A stretch of DNA of 57,681 nt, from positions 1 through 57,681 of the forward strand of contig NZ_JANUHA010000025.1 in assembly GCF_024753255.1 (NCBI RefSeq), in the 5' to 3' direction. Positions 8,677 through 17,261 of the stretch are shown in pieces. Numbering within the stretch: position 1 is the first letter of the stretch; every line of letters starts with the position of its first letter. The notes under the pieces are model-generated. The model saw nothing but the letters and a program-made list of their open reading frames with translations. It had not been told where the DNA came from and searched no databases. The position numbers were made by a program, and so were the translations under genes. The DNA comes from Massilia agri (GTDB lineage Bacteria > Pseudomonadota > Gammaproteobacteria > Burkholderiales > Burkholderiaceae_D).

Positions 8677-9755
8677 GAGAGCAATGCCACCGACTTGACC
8701 TGGGCCCACGCCCGGCTTCCCTGTTCGAGCTTCAGATCAAACAAGGCCCTGCGCGTAATCCGCGCCAGCAGCACCGTCTCCCCACACCTCAGCCTGAGCA
8801 GCACCTGCGAAGGATGGCTATCCACCGCGATCGACTCCACCACGCAGGGGAAGTGATTCTGGATGCTGGTATCCACCGGCTCGCGCGTGGTCAGGCTGAC
8901 GTCGCGCGCCAGGATCCGCAGGCGCACCTGGCTTCCCACGTCGACGCCGCTGTCGCGCAGCCATAGCGAACCCCCGTCGAAGTCCACCCGGATCAGCTGC
9001 CACTGGGCGCTGCGCTCCGCAACCACGCCATGCACCAGCGCGCCCGCATCCTCCCCCATGGCCCCGGGCCCATCGAGGGCCAGCAACACATCGTCCACCG
9101 GCCCCGCCGCCCTGACGCTTCCCTGCTCCAGCATGACGACATGGTCCGCGAGCCGCGCCAGCTCGTCGGCGGAATGCGTCACGTAGAGCATGGGCAGCTC
9201 GAGCTCGAGGTGCATCTTCTCCAGCCAGGGCAGGATCTCCTGCCTGCGCGCGGCGTCGAGCGCGGCCAGGGGTTCGTCCAGCAGCAGCAGGCGCGGCATC
9301 GTGGCCAGGGCGCGCGCGATGGCCACGCGCTGGCGCTCGCCGCCAGACAGCTGGGCCACCTGCCTGCCGAGCAGGTGGCCGATGCCGAGCAGCTCGATCG
9401 CGTCCGCCAATGTGCGCGCCGCCTCGGGCGAAGGGATGCGCTTCCTGCCGAAGTCGAGGTTGCCCCGCACGTCCAGGTGGGCGAACAGGCTCGCCTCCTG
9501 GAATACGTAGCCGAGCGCGCGCCGGTGGGTCGGCACATAGACGCGCGCCGCATCGTCCTGCCAGGTTTCCTCGCCCACCTTGATGCGCGCTCCCCGCGCC
9601 TTTTCCAGTCCGGCGACGCAACGCAGGATGCTGGTCTTGCCGGAACCCGAAGGGCCGAACAGCACGGTGATGCCGCTGCCGGGCAGGCGCAGGTCGACGT
9701 CGAGCGTGAAATCGGCGCGCGGCAGTTGCAGGCGGACCTGCAGATCACGCGTCAA
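8673..9755 (-). CDS. modC: molybdate ABC transporter ATP-binding protein
   Basis: This 360-residue ATPase powers molybdate import. Walker A is GPSGSGKTS (about residues 34-42), the ABC signature is LSGGERQRVAIARAL and Walker B is LLLLDEPLAALD. The C-terminal TOBE/MOP domain carries the typical SIQNHFPCVVE opening, which distinguishes ModC from other importers. It overlaps modB by four bases and is last in modABC. Its TAG stop is supplied by the outer GTAG of a REPIN-like element, yet the C-terminus (WAQVKSVALLS) has the usual family length, so little if anything was lost. Confidence 0.95.
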   Translation of the reverse strand: MTRDLQVRLQLPRADFTLDVDLRLPGSGITVLFGPSGSGKTSILRCVAGLEKARGARIKVGEETWQDDAARVYVPTHRRALGYVFQEASLFAHLDVRGNLDFGRKRIPSPEAARTLADAIELLGIGHLLGRQVAQLSGGERQRVAIARALATMPRLLLLDEPLAALDAARRQEILPWLEKMHLELELPMLYVTHSADELARLADHVVMLEQGSVRAAGPVDDVLLALDGPGAMGEDAGALVHGVVAERSAQWQLIRVDFDGGSLWLRDSGVDVGSQVRLRILARDVSLTTREPVDTSIQNHFPCVVESIAVDSHPSQVLLRLRCGETVLLARITRRALFDLKLEQGSRAWAQVKSVALLS

Positions 9756-10435
9756 GGAAGCACCCGCGTATCGCTGCGGCGCAGGCTGGCCAGCACCAGC
9801 AGCACCACGAAACTGAACAGCAGCATGCCGCCCGCCAGCCAGTGGGCGGAGGCGTACTCCATCGCCTCCACATGGCCATAGATCTGGGTCGACACCACGC
9901 GCGTCGCGCCCGGGATGTTCCCGCCGATCATGAGCACCACACCGAACTCGCCGACCGTGTGCGCGAAGCTCAGGACGGCGGCGGTGATGATGCCGGTGCG
10001 CGCCTGCGGCAGGGCGACGGTGAAGAAGGCGTTCAGGGGCGAGGCGCGCAAGGTGGCCGCCACTTCCATCGGGCGCCGTCCCATCGCCTCAAAAGCGTGC
10101 TGCATGGGCTGGACGGCAAAGGGCAGTGAATAGACGATCGAACCGACCAGCAACCCGGTGAAGGTAAACGAGAGCACGCCCAGGCCGAGGGCCTGCGTGA
10201 CCCGGCCGAGTGGACCTTCGGGGCCCATGGCCACCAGGAGGTAAAAGCCCAGCACCGACGGCGGCAGCACCAGCGGCATCGTCACCAGCGCGGAGACGGG
10301 CAGGCGCCATCGCGAGCGCGTGCTGGCCAGCCACCAGGCCAGCGGGGTCGCGATCAGCAGCAGGAGCAGCGTGGTCGAGGTGGCCAGTTCGACGGTCAGC
10401 CAGATGGCCTGCCAGGCCTCTTTCCCGATCGGCAT
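9752..10435 (-). CDS. modB: molybdate ABC transporter permease
   Basis: This 227-residue inner-membrane permease has five to six hydrophobic helices. The cytoplasmic EAA loop (HAFEAMGRRPMEVAATLRAS) docks onto ModC. The sequences LPPSVLGFYLL and GEFGVVLMIGGNIPG are characteristic of ModB. It lies between modA (3-base gap) and modC (4-base overlap), which confirms the operon. The length is normal for the family. Confidence 0.95.
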   Translation of the reverse strand: MPIGKEAWQAIWLTVELATSTTLLLLLIATPLAWWLASTRSRWRLPVSALVTMPLVLPPSVLGFYLLVAMGPEGPLGRVTQALGLGVLSFTFTGLLVGSIVYSLPFAVQPMQHAFEAMGRRPMEVAATLRASPLNAFFTVALPQARTGIITAAVLSFAHTVGEFGVVLMIGGNIPGATRVVSTQIYGHVEAMEYASAHWLAGGMLLFSFVVLLVLASLRRSDTRVLP

Positions 10436-10438
10436 GGT

Positions 10439-11176
10439 TCAGGTCTCGTAGCCGAAGCTGCGGATGACGGCCCTGGCCTTGCTGCCCTGCAGATAGCGCA
10501 TCAGCGCGCTTGCTGCCGCATTGTCCTTGCCCTTGTCGAGCAGGATGGCGTCCTGGCGGATCGGAGCATGCATCGAGGCCGGCACGATCCACGCCGAGCC
10601 TTCCTTCAGCTTGCCCCCGGCATAGACCTGGGAGAGCGCGACGAAGCCCAGCGCCGCATTGCCGGTCGCGGCGAACTGCCAGGCCTGGGCGATGTTTTCG
10701 CCCTGAACGAACTTCGGACGCAGCGCCTCCAGCAGGCCCAGCTTGCGCACGGTCTCGATGGCGGCGGCGCCATAGGGTGCGAGCCTGGGGTCGGCGATGG
10801 CCAGCCGGTCGAAGCGTCCGCGCTTCAAGACCTCGCCCTGCGCATCGACGAAGCCGGCCTGCCGGCTCCACAGCGCCAGCCTGCCGACCGCATAGGTGAA
10901 GCGGCTGCCGCCCCGCCCTTCACGTTCGAGTCTTGCAGGGGTCTCGTCGTCGGCAGCCAGCAGCACCTCGAACGGTGCGCCGTGCCTGATCTGCGCATAG
11001 AACTTGCCGGTCGAGCCGAAGGACAGCACCGCCTTGTGGCCGGTCTCACGCGCGAACATCGGCGCGAGCTTTTCCATCGGCGCCGCGAAATTGGCGGCGA
11101 CGGCGACCTGCACTTCGCCCGCCCATGCACCGAAGCAGATCGCCAGCCCCGCGGCCAGCATGCACCACTGTTTCAT
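10439..11176 (-). CDS. modA: molybdate-binding periplasmic protein
   Basis: This 245-residue substrate-binding protein captures molybdate (and tungstate) in the periplasm and delivers it to ModB. The signal peptide is about residues 1-19, and the mature protein starts EVQVAVAANFAAPMEKLAP, the typical ModA opening. LSFGSTGKFYAQIRHGAPFEVLLAAD contains the oxyanion-binding Ser residues. It is the first gene of modABC. The translation start is only ten bases from a ModE-type operator, so repression under molybdate sufficiency is likely. No clear Shine-Dalgarno is present. Confidence 0.95.
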   Translation of the reverse strand: MKQWCMLAAGLAICFGAWAGEVQVAVAANFAAPMEKLAPMFARETGHKAVLSFGSTGKFYAQIRHGAPFEVLLAADDETPARLEREGRGGSRFTYAVGRLALWSRQAGFVDAQGEVLKRGRFDRLAIADPRLAPYGAAAIETVRKLGLLEALRPKFVQGENIAQAWQFAATGNAALGFVALSQVYAGGKLKEGSAWIVPASMHAPIRQDAILLDKGKDNAAASALMRYLQGSKARAVIRSFGYET

Positions 11177-11185
11177 TGTCGGCTT

Positions 11186-11208
11186 CGCTACTCGGATTGG
11201 GAATAGCG
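11186..11208. promoter_or_regulatory. ModE-type operator 1 (modA-proximal)
   Basis: CGCTACTC-N7-GAATAGCG: 7 of 8 positions pair as an inverted repeat, and the site is the same 23-bp design as operator 2. It ends ten bases before the modA start. Confidence 0.7.
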
Positions 11209-11231
11209 CAACTCTAGCACAAATGGCGGCT

Positions 11232-11254
11232 CGCTATTCATCGACGGAATAGCG
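11232..11254. promoter_or_regulatory. ModE-type operator 2 (modE-proximal)
   Basis: CGCTATTC-N7-GAATAGCG is a perfect 8-bp inverted repeat. The CGCTAT...ATAGCG ends match the general form of Mo-boxes (CGnTAT...ATAnCG). Its centre lies 46 bp from that of operator 1, and it ends 30 bases before the modE start. Confidence 0.75.
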
Positions 11255-11284
11255 CAGGAGCGTCGCCCCTGCTACCATGGCACG

Positions 11285-12031
11285 ATGAACAAGCAAACGC
11301 TCCCCCTCGACGAGGTGCTGGGTTTCCAGGCCGTGGACAAGCGCATCGACATCCTGCGCCGCGTCGGACAGGCCGGCTCCATCTCCGAAGCGGCGCGCGC
11401 CGCCGGCGTGAGCTACAAGGCGGCCTGGCAGGCGCTGGAGACGCTGGCCAACCTGGCCGGCACCGCCCTCGTCGAGAAGGCGGTGGGCGGCAGCGGCGGA
11501 GGCGGCGCGACGCTCACGCCGGCCGGGCAGCGCGTGCTGGACGCCGCGGACGAGATGGCGCGGGCACGCCGCCGTATCCTCGAGAGCGTCAAGCAAGGCG
11601 ACGCCAGCGGCCGCGCCGCGCTGGCGTTGCGCACCAGCATGCGCAACCAGTTTCCCTGCACGGTGGGCACGATCGCGCGGCGTCAGGGGCAGGCGCGCGT
11701 GCAACTGCTGCTGGCCGATGGCGCCAGCCTGCATGCGCGGATCACCCGGGAGAGCGCGCAGTTGCTGGGCCTTAAGACCGGCATGGACGTGCTGGCCCTG
11801 TGCAAGGCGACGGCGGTAAAGGTCGCACGGTCCTCCGATGCGCAGCGGTCGGGCAACGAGCTCGCGGGAGAAGTCGTGCGTGCCAGCCGTGTGGCGGGCG
11901 GTGAAGTTACTCTGCGCATGCCGGGCGGTGTGCAGTTGGTCGGCTTCGGCGACGAAGCCTCGTGGAAGGCCGGCCAGAGGGCCCTTGCCTGGATCGACGA
12001 GGCGAGTGTGGTAATCGGCATACTTCATTGA
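11285..12031 (+). CDS. modE: molybdate-responsive regulator
   Basis: This 248-residue ModE-type regulator has an N-terminal LysR-like winged helix (about residues 15-80; GSISEAARAAGVSYKAAW). Two C-terminal TOBE/MOP domains follow: the first opens SMRNQFPCTVG (about 120-185) and the second covers about 192-248. Binding molybdate to the di-MOP part would turn on DNA binding. It is divergent from modABC across 108 bases carrying two matching palindromes, so it probably represses the transporter and itself. An AGGAG sits 24 bases before the ATG, farther than usual. Confidence 0.93.
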   Translation: MNKQTLPLDEVLGFQAVDKRIDILRRVGQAGSISEAARAAGVSYKAAWQALETLANLAGTALVEKAVGGSGGGGATLTPAGQRVLDAADEMARARRRILESVKQGDASGRAALALRTSMRNQFPCTVGTIARRQGQARVQLLLADGASLHARITRESAQLLGLKTGMDVLALCKATAVKVARSSDAQRSGNELAGEVVRASRVAGGEVTLRMPGGVQLVGFGDEASWKAGQRALAWIDEASVVIGILH

Positions 12032-12064
12032 AAGAATTATTGCATTCAAGCATTTGAGTTCTCG

Positions 12065-13801
12065 ATGGATTCGCGTATGCTTCGTCAAATCCATCGATTT
12101 TTTCCATGTATGGCTGCACGACTCGACTCAAGCCTCAAACTCTTCGGTCTTATCATGATCGTTATCGTTGCCTGTCTGGCAACCCTGCCCTACATGAGCA
12201 GCCGGCAGGCCAACGACACCCTCGACGCACTCAAGACCGGCGCCAGCAAGGAGCGCGCCTATAACGCGGTATTGACCCTGTTGAAGGACGCGGAGACCGG
12301 GCAGCGCGGCTACCTTCTCGGCAGCGACGAGAGCTTCCTGGAGCCGTACAAGGCGGGCGTCGGCGGCATGCCCGCAGCCCTGGACGAACTGCGGCGCCTC
12401 GCCGCGCCCGAGGAGCGCGCTCTGGTGGAGAAAGTCGCGGCGCTGAGCGAGGCCAAGATCGCGGAAATGGCCGAGACCATCCGGCTCAAGAAATCCGGAC
12501 AGGCGCAGGCGGCTGTCGACAGGGTCGCGAGCCAGCGCGGAAAGATACTGATGGATGAATTGCGTGTCTTGCTCGGCCGCCAACTGGGCGCGCTCGCCGA
12601 GCACCGCAGCCAGCTGCGCGAGGAAATTACGGCCGCACTGCGCTACAACATCGCCCTCGCCATCGGCGCGAGCCTTGCCTGCCTGGTCGTGATCGGCTCC
12701 GCCCTGTACATCGCGGCACGCAGCCTGCGCGAGCGTTCGGACGCCGCGCGCCAGGCCCAGACGCTGGCCGCCAGCAATGCCCTCCTGGCCGAGCAGGCGG
12801 CCGTGCGCGCCGAACGCCTGTCCCTCACCGCGCAGATGCTGCAGGCCCTCGACAGCGTCAAGAGTCCGCTGGAACTCGGACAGGTCCTGCCGGTCTTCTT
12901 GCGCCAGTTGCTGCCGGAGACTTCCGGCGCGGTCTATTTGTACCGGAATTCGCGCGACTTCCTCGAGCCGAAGGCACAGTGGGGCATGGGCGACACCGAC
13001 ATGGACCTGGTGACGCCAGACGACTGCTGGGGCCTGCGCCTCGGCCGGACCCACCGCGCCGCCAATGGACACGACCTGTGCTGCGCGCACGGCCACAGCG
13101 GAAGCGCCGCCGGGGTGCAGATCTGCGTGCCCATGATCTCGCAGGGTGAGGTGATCGGCCTCATGGTGCTGCACGCCCCGAGCCAGCAAGCTACGGGCGT
13201 CGAACCCGAGCTGGTCGCCACGGTGGCCGAGCAACTCGGCCTCGCGGTCAGCAACGTCAGCCTGCGCGAGAGCCTGCGCCAGCAATCGACCGTCGACCCC
13301 CTGACCGGCATGTATAACCGCCGCTTTTTCGACGAATCACTCAAGCGCGAACTGCTGCGCGCCAGGCGCACCCGGACCGCCTGCGCCGTGGTGATGGTCG
13401 ACCTCGACCACTTCAAGCGCATCAACGACACTTACGGGCACGAGGGTGGCGATCTGATACTGAAGGCGGCCGCGCGCGTCCTGCTCGAACGAGTGCGCGC
13501 AAGCGATATCGCCAGCCGCTATGGCGGCGAAGAATTCGTGCTGCTGCTGCCCGATTGCAGTGCCGATGCAGCGCTCAAGTGTGCCGAACAGATCCGTCAT
13601 GCACTCACCGGTCTCGCGATCCCCTATCTGGGCCAGACGATCTCGGTGACCGCCTCCCTCGGCGTTGCTGCGTGGCCCCAGCATGCGGATGGCGAACAGG
13701 AGCTGCTCAAGGCCGCGGACCTGGCGCTCTACGAAGCGAAGAAGAGCGGCCGCAACCGGGTCGTGGCCGCGCCGGCGCGCAGCGACGCCGCTTCGGCCTG
13801 A
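12065..13801 (+). CDS. CHASE3-GAF-GGDEF diguanylate cyclase
   Basis: This 578-residue membrane-bound enzyme makes the second messenger c-di-GMP from GTP. An N-terminal helix (residues 21-39) and a second around 195-217 bracket a periplasmic CHASE3 domain (DAETGQRGYLLGSDESFLEPY). A cytoplasmic GAF domain (about 255-400) and the GGDEF domain follow. The active site is GGEEF (487-491), and RASD five residues upstream is a canonical inhibitory I-site, so the enzyme should be active and product-inhibited. No EAL domain is present. The start may be ATG 12065 or Met16 (12110), which is closer to the first helix. It begins 34 bases after modE. Confidence 0.9.
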   Translation: MDSRMLRQIHRFFPCMAARLDSSLKLFGLIMIVIVACLATLPYMSSRQANDTLDALKTGASKERAYNAVLTLLKDAETGQRGYLLGSDESFLEPYKAGVGGMPAALDELRRLAAPEERALVEKVAALSEAKIAEMAETIRLKKSGQAQAAVDRVASQRGKILMDELRVLLGRQLGALAEHRSQLREEITAALRYNIALAIGASLACLVVIGSALYIAARSLRERSDAARQAQTLAASNALLAEQAAVRAERLSLTAQMLQALDSVKSPLELGQVLPVFLRQLLPETSGAVYLYRNSRDFLEPKAQWGMGDTDMDLVTPDDCWGLRLGRTHRAANGHDLCCAHGHSGSAAGVQICVPMISQGEVIGLMVLHAPSQQATGVEPELVATVAEQLGLAVSNVSLRESLRQQSTVDPLTGMYNRRFFDESLKRELLRARRTRTACAVVMVDLDHFKRINDTYGHEGGDLILKAAARVLLERVRASDIASRYGGEEFVLLLPDCSADAALKCAEQIRHALTGLAIPYLGQTISVTASLGVAAWPQHADGEQELLKAADLALYEAKKSGRNRVVAAPARSDAASA

Positions 13802-13967
13802 GGCACGCGCCGAGCAGGCGGCATCGGCAGGCCGCGCTTACCTGTCAAGCCTGCGACGCACTGTTTCTGTGCGTGAAGCTGCCCTGCCGCCAGGCTTTGC
13901 GATGCAGCGCAAACCGCATCCGGCCTTCAGCTCCGACAATGGCATCGAGCCCATTTTGGAGAAGCAC

Positions 13968-15155
13968 ATGGTTCGCAACCTACACGCCTGCATGGCCGCG
14001 CTGCTGGCGCTCGGCATGAGCGTGCCGGCTGCCGCGGCCAACAACGATCCCGTCATCCTGGTCCACGGCTTCCTCGGCTTCGGCCCCGACACGTTCGAGC
14101 ACAGCGGCTTCAACTACTGGGGCGGCTACGGCGACATCGCCTCGCACATGCAGGTCTACCGCGGCCCGCGCACTGTGTTCGCGGCGGTGGTGGGCCCGGT
14201 CAGTTCCAACTGGGACCGCGCGGCCGATCTCTACGCCCAGATCAAGGGCGGCTGCGTCGACTACGGCGCCGCCCATGTACGCAAGCGCGGCCTGCCGGGG
14301 CAGCAGCAGAGGCCAAGCGGCAAGTGCTGGGCCGCCGACCCGAAGAACAATCCCGAGAACTACCCGCTCGCGCTCTATCCGGCATGGGACGCCGACCACC
14401 CGGTCCACTTCATCGGCCACAGCCAGGGCGGCACCACCATCCGCGCCCTGGTCGAGCTGCTCGAACACGGCTCGCCCGACGACGAAGGCGGCCACGAGCT
14501 GTTCAAGGGCGGCAAGGTGGGCTGGGTGCGCAGCGTGACGACCATCTCGACCCCGCACAACGGCACCACCTTCGCCGACGCCGTGCTGAATGTGACGCCG
14601 GCCCTGCAGACGCCGCTCGGCGACGTGCTCAAGAACCGCTGGGCCAATTGGGAGCTGTCACCCGACGGCGCGCGCGAGTTCAACGCCTGGGCGCGCACCT
14701 CGCCGCACATCTACTGGTATTCGGTGGGAACGGTGGCGACCGAGGCCGGCGCCTGGTGCTGCAACGCGACCGACCGGGTGATCGCGCCGATCCAGACCAC
14801 CTATCACCAGTATCCGCGGCTCGACATGATCCCGGCGTTCAAGCCCATGGCCGGGGAATGGATCGTGCCCTCGGCCCTGCAGCGCGGCCTGGGCGGCTAC
14901 ACCCAGCAGACCACGGGCCGGGTGCGCATCGACAGCGACTGGTTTCCCAACGACGGAGTGGTCAACACCGTGAGCATGCGCTCACCCGCCGGGCATCCGG
15001 TGCGGGAGTTCGACGGCAAGTCGGTGAAAGGCTGCCGGAATTTCCTGGGGAACCAACAGGGTTATGACCATTTCGACATCCTGAACTGGCTGAACCCGGG
15101 GCCGTCGGCCAATCCGCTCTACGAACGGATCAGCGACATCATCTTCGCGCTCTGA
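13968..15155 (+). CDS. secreted lipase (Ser-Asp-His, staphylococcal/Bacillus I.5-like)
   Basis: This 395-residue exported triacylglycerol lipase starts at ATG 13968, which is preceded by GGAGA at good spacing; a longer open frame upstream lacks this. The signal peptide is about residues 1-24 (ending AAAA). VILVHGFLGFG provides the oxyanion hole and GHSQGG the nucleophile (Ser152). NDGVVNT supplies a candidate Asp and GYDHFDIL the His near the C-terminus. Long insertions with Cys residues and a HYW-like acidic region resemble the metal-binding I.5/Staphylococcus lipases. No lipase foldase gene is adjacent, as expected for this class. Confidence 0.85.
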   Translation: MVRNLHACMAALLALGMSVPAAAANNDPVILVHGFLGFGPDTFEHSGFNYWGGYGDIASHMQVYRGPRTVFAAVVGPVSSNWDRAADLYAQIKGGCVDYGAAHVRKRGLPGQQQRPSGKCWAADPKNNPENYPLALYPAWDADHPVHFIGHSQGGTTIRALVELLEHGSPDDEGGHELFKGGKVGWVRSVTTISTPHNGTTFADAVLNVTPALQTPLGDVLKNRWANWELSPDGAREFNAWARTSPHIYWYSVGTVATEAGAWCCNATDRVIAPIQTTYHQYPRLDMIPAFKPMAGEWIVPSALQRGLGGYTQQTTGRVRIDSDWFPNDGVVNTVSMRSPAGHPVREFDGKSVKGCRNFLGNQQGYDHFDILNWLNPGPSANPLYERISDIIFAL

Positions 15156-15170
15156 GCCTGCCCGGCGTGT

Positions 15171-17075
15171 TCAGTGGACGCTGCGCAGGCTCCGCGCCAG
15201 GTCGGACAGGCGATAGGGCTTGCTGACGAAGGTGTAGTCCCCCAGCCGGCCCTGGTCCAGCTTGAGCACAGGCTGCGGGTAGCCCGAGGCCAGCATCACC
15301 TTGATGTTCGGGTAGTTCTCGCGCGTGAACTCGGCCAGCTCGATGCCGTTCGGGCCGTTCGGCATGACGATGTCGGTGAACAGGATGTCGACGTCGCGGC
15401 TGGCCAGTACGTTCATGGCGTCCTGGCCGTTGGCCGCGGTGATGACTTCGTAGCCCATGCTGATGAACAGGGCCGAGGCCACGTCCAGCAGGTCCGGCTC
15501 GTCTTCCACGATCAGCACGGCCTCGGTGTCGCCATGCGCCGCTTCGCGCTCGGCACTGCTCACGGCAGGCAGGTAGATCGTGATCGAGGTGCCCTCGCCC
15601 AGCGTGCTCTGGATGACCACCTCGCCGCCGGACTGCTTGATGAAACCGTAGACCTGCGACAGGCCCAGGCCCGTTCCCTTGCCGGTTTCCTTGGTCGTGT
15701 AGAAGGGCTCGAAGGCGCGCCGCACGGTCTCCTCGCTCATGCCGGTGCCGGTGTCGGTGACCGAGATGCACACATAGGGTCCCGGCGCCAGGCCGGCCAC
15801 TTCGCCTTCGCGCAGCTCCACCGGCGCCGTGTCGAGCGTGAGGTGGCCGCCGTCCGGCATGGCGTCGCGCGCGTTGACCACGAGGTTGAGCAGCGCCGAC
15901 TCGAAGCGCGCCGTGTCCACCACCGCGCTGCCGGCATGCGGGTCGAGGTTCATGTCGAATTCGATGCCGGAATGACCCGCGCGCCGCAGCACCGATTCGA
16001 AGCCGGAGATGATGCGGTTGATGCTGCGCGTTTCCGGCTGCAGCGGCTGCTGGCGCGCGAAGGCGAGCAGCTGCTGGGTGAGCGTGGCGCCGCGGTCGAT
16101 GGCGCGCCGCATGCTGTCCAGGGTCTTGGCATCCGCCCCGGGCCGGGTCATGGTCAGCACTTCGATGCCGCTGGCCAGCACCGACAGCAGGTTGTTGAAG
16201 TCGTGCGCGATGCCGCCGGTGAGCTGGCCGATCGATTCCATCTTCTGCGACTGGAACAGGGCGCGCTGCGCCTGCTCCAGCGCCTCCTCGGCCTGCTTCT
16301 TTTCGGTGAGGTCGCGCGTGATCTTGGCGAAGCCCAGCAGCCGGCCTTGCTCGTCATGGATGGCGTCGATGACGACGTGGGCCCAGAAGCGCGTGCCGTC
16401 CTTGCGCACGCGCCAGGCCTCGGCCTCGTAGCGTCCCTCGCGGCGCGCCGCTTCCAGCGCCCGCTGCGGGCGGCCGCTCTCGCGGTCTTCATCGGTATAG
16501 AAGCGCGAAAAATGGCTGCCGACGATCTCGTCCTGGCTATAACCCTTGATGCGTTCGGCGCCGACGTTCCAGTTCGATACCGTGCCTTCCGGCGAGAGCA
16601 TGTAGATCGCATAGTCGGTCACGCCCTGCACCAGCAGGCGGAAGCGCTGCTCGCTCTCGCGCAGCGCATCCTCGGCCTGCTTGCGCGCGGTGACGTCGCG
16701 GGTGATCTTGGCGTAGCCCAGCAGGTTGCCGTGCTCGTCGTAGATCGGGTCGATCACCACGTGGGCCCAGAAGCGGGTGCCGTCCTTGCGCACGCGCCAG
16801 CCTTCGGCTTCGAACTTGCCGTGCTCGAGGGCCTGCGCCAGGGCGCGCGCCGGCAGGCCGCTCGCCTGGTCTTCCGGCGTGTAGAAGCGCGAGAAATGCT
16901 GGAACAGGATTTCCTGCGGCTGGTAGCCCTTGAAACGCTGCGCGCCCGCGTTCCAGCTCTTGACGTGGCCGGCGGGGTCGAGCATGTAGATCGCGTAGTC
17001 GCTGATACCGGAAATGAGATACTGGAATCGCTGCTCGTCGGTAAGCGCGGGTGCGGCCGGGTGATGCGGGTTCAT
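15171..17075 (-). CDS. PAS-PAS hybrid sensor histidine kinase with receiver domain
   Basis: This 634-residue soluble kinase has two near-identical PAS-PAC units (about residues 15-140 and 145-265). Both contain SRFYT.ED and RVRKDGTRFWAHVVID and so look like a recent internal duplication. HisKA (IAHDFNNLL, His291), HATPase (NLVVNARDAM, GTGLGLSQVYGF) and a C-terminal receiver (LIVEDEPDLLD; DILFTDIVMP with the phospho-Asp) follow. The start at 17075 has AAGG at about -8. There is no membrane segment, so it senses a cytoplasmic signal. It is divergent from the bacteriophytochrome gene, which suggests cooperation in light or redox signalling. Confidence 0.9.
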   Translation of the reverse strand: MNPHHPAAPALTDEQRFQYLISGISDYAIYMLDPAGHVKSWNAGAQRFKGYQPQEILFQHFSRFYTPEDQASGLPARALAQALEHGKFEAEGWRVRKDGTRFWAHVVIDPIYDEHGNLLGYAKITRDVTARKQAEDALRESEQRFRLLVQGVTDYAIYMLSPEGTVSNWNVGAERIKGYSQDEIVGSHFSRFYTDEDRESGRPQRALEAARREGRYEAEAWRVRKDGTRFWAHVVIDAIHDEQGRLLGFAKITRDLTEKKQAEEALEQAQRALFQSQKMESIGQLTGGIAHDFNNLLSVLASGIEVLTMTRPGADAKTLDSMRRAIDRGATLTQQLLAFARQQPLQPETRSINRIISGFESVLRRAGHSGIEFDMNLDPHAGSAVVDTARFESALLNLVVNARDAMPDGGHLTLDTAPVELREGEVAGLAPGPYVCISVTDTGTGMSEETVRRAFEPFYTTKETGKGTGLGLSQVYGFIKQSGGEVVIQSTLGEGTSITIYLPAVSSAEREAAHGDTEAVLIVEDEPDLLDVASALFISMGYEVITAANGQDAMNVLASRDVDILFTDIVMPNGPNGIELAEFTRENYPNIKVMLASGYPQPVLKLDQGRLGDYTFVSKPYRLSDLARSLRSVH

Positions 17076-17261
17076 AAGCCTTGGACATTGGCGGGTCAGG
17101 TATGCAAGGATCGTATCATAGCGCTGCTCAGCAATACCTGACGCGCATTTGGCCCGTACAGGCAAGGCAATATTGGAATATCAGCCACGCGAGCGGCCAA
17201 AGTGCCGAATTTGACGTTACAATGCTGAATTGTATCTTTCCCCCGCCTTTCAGTTAGCAAT

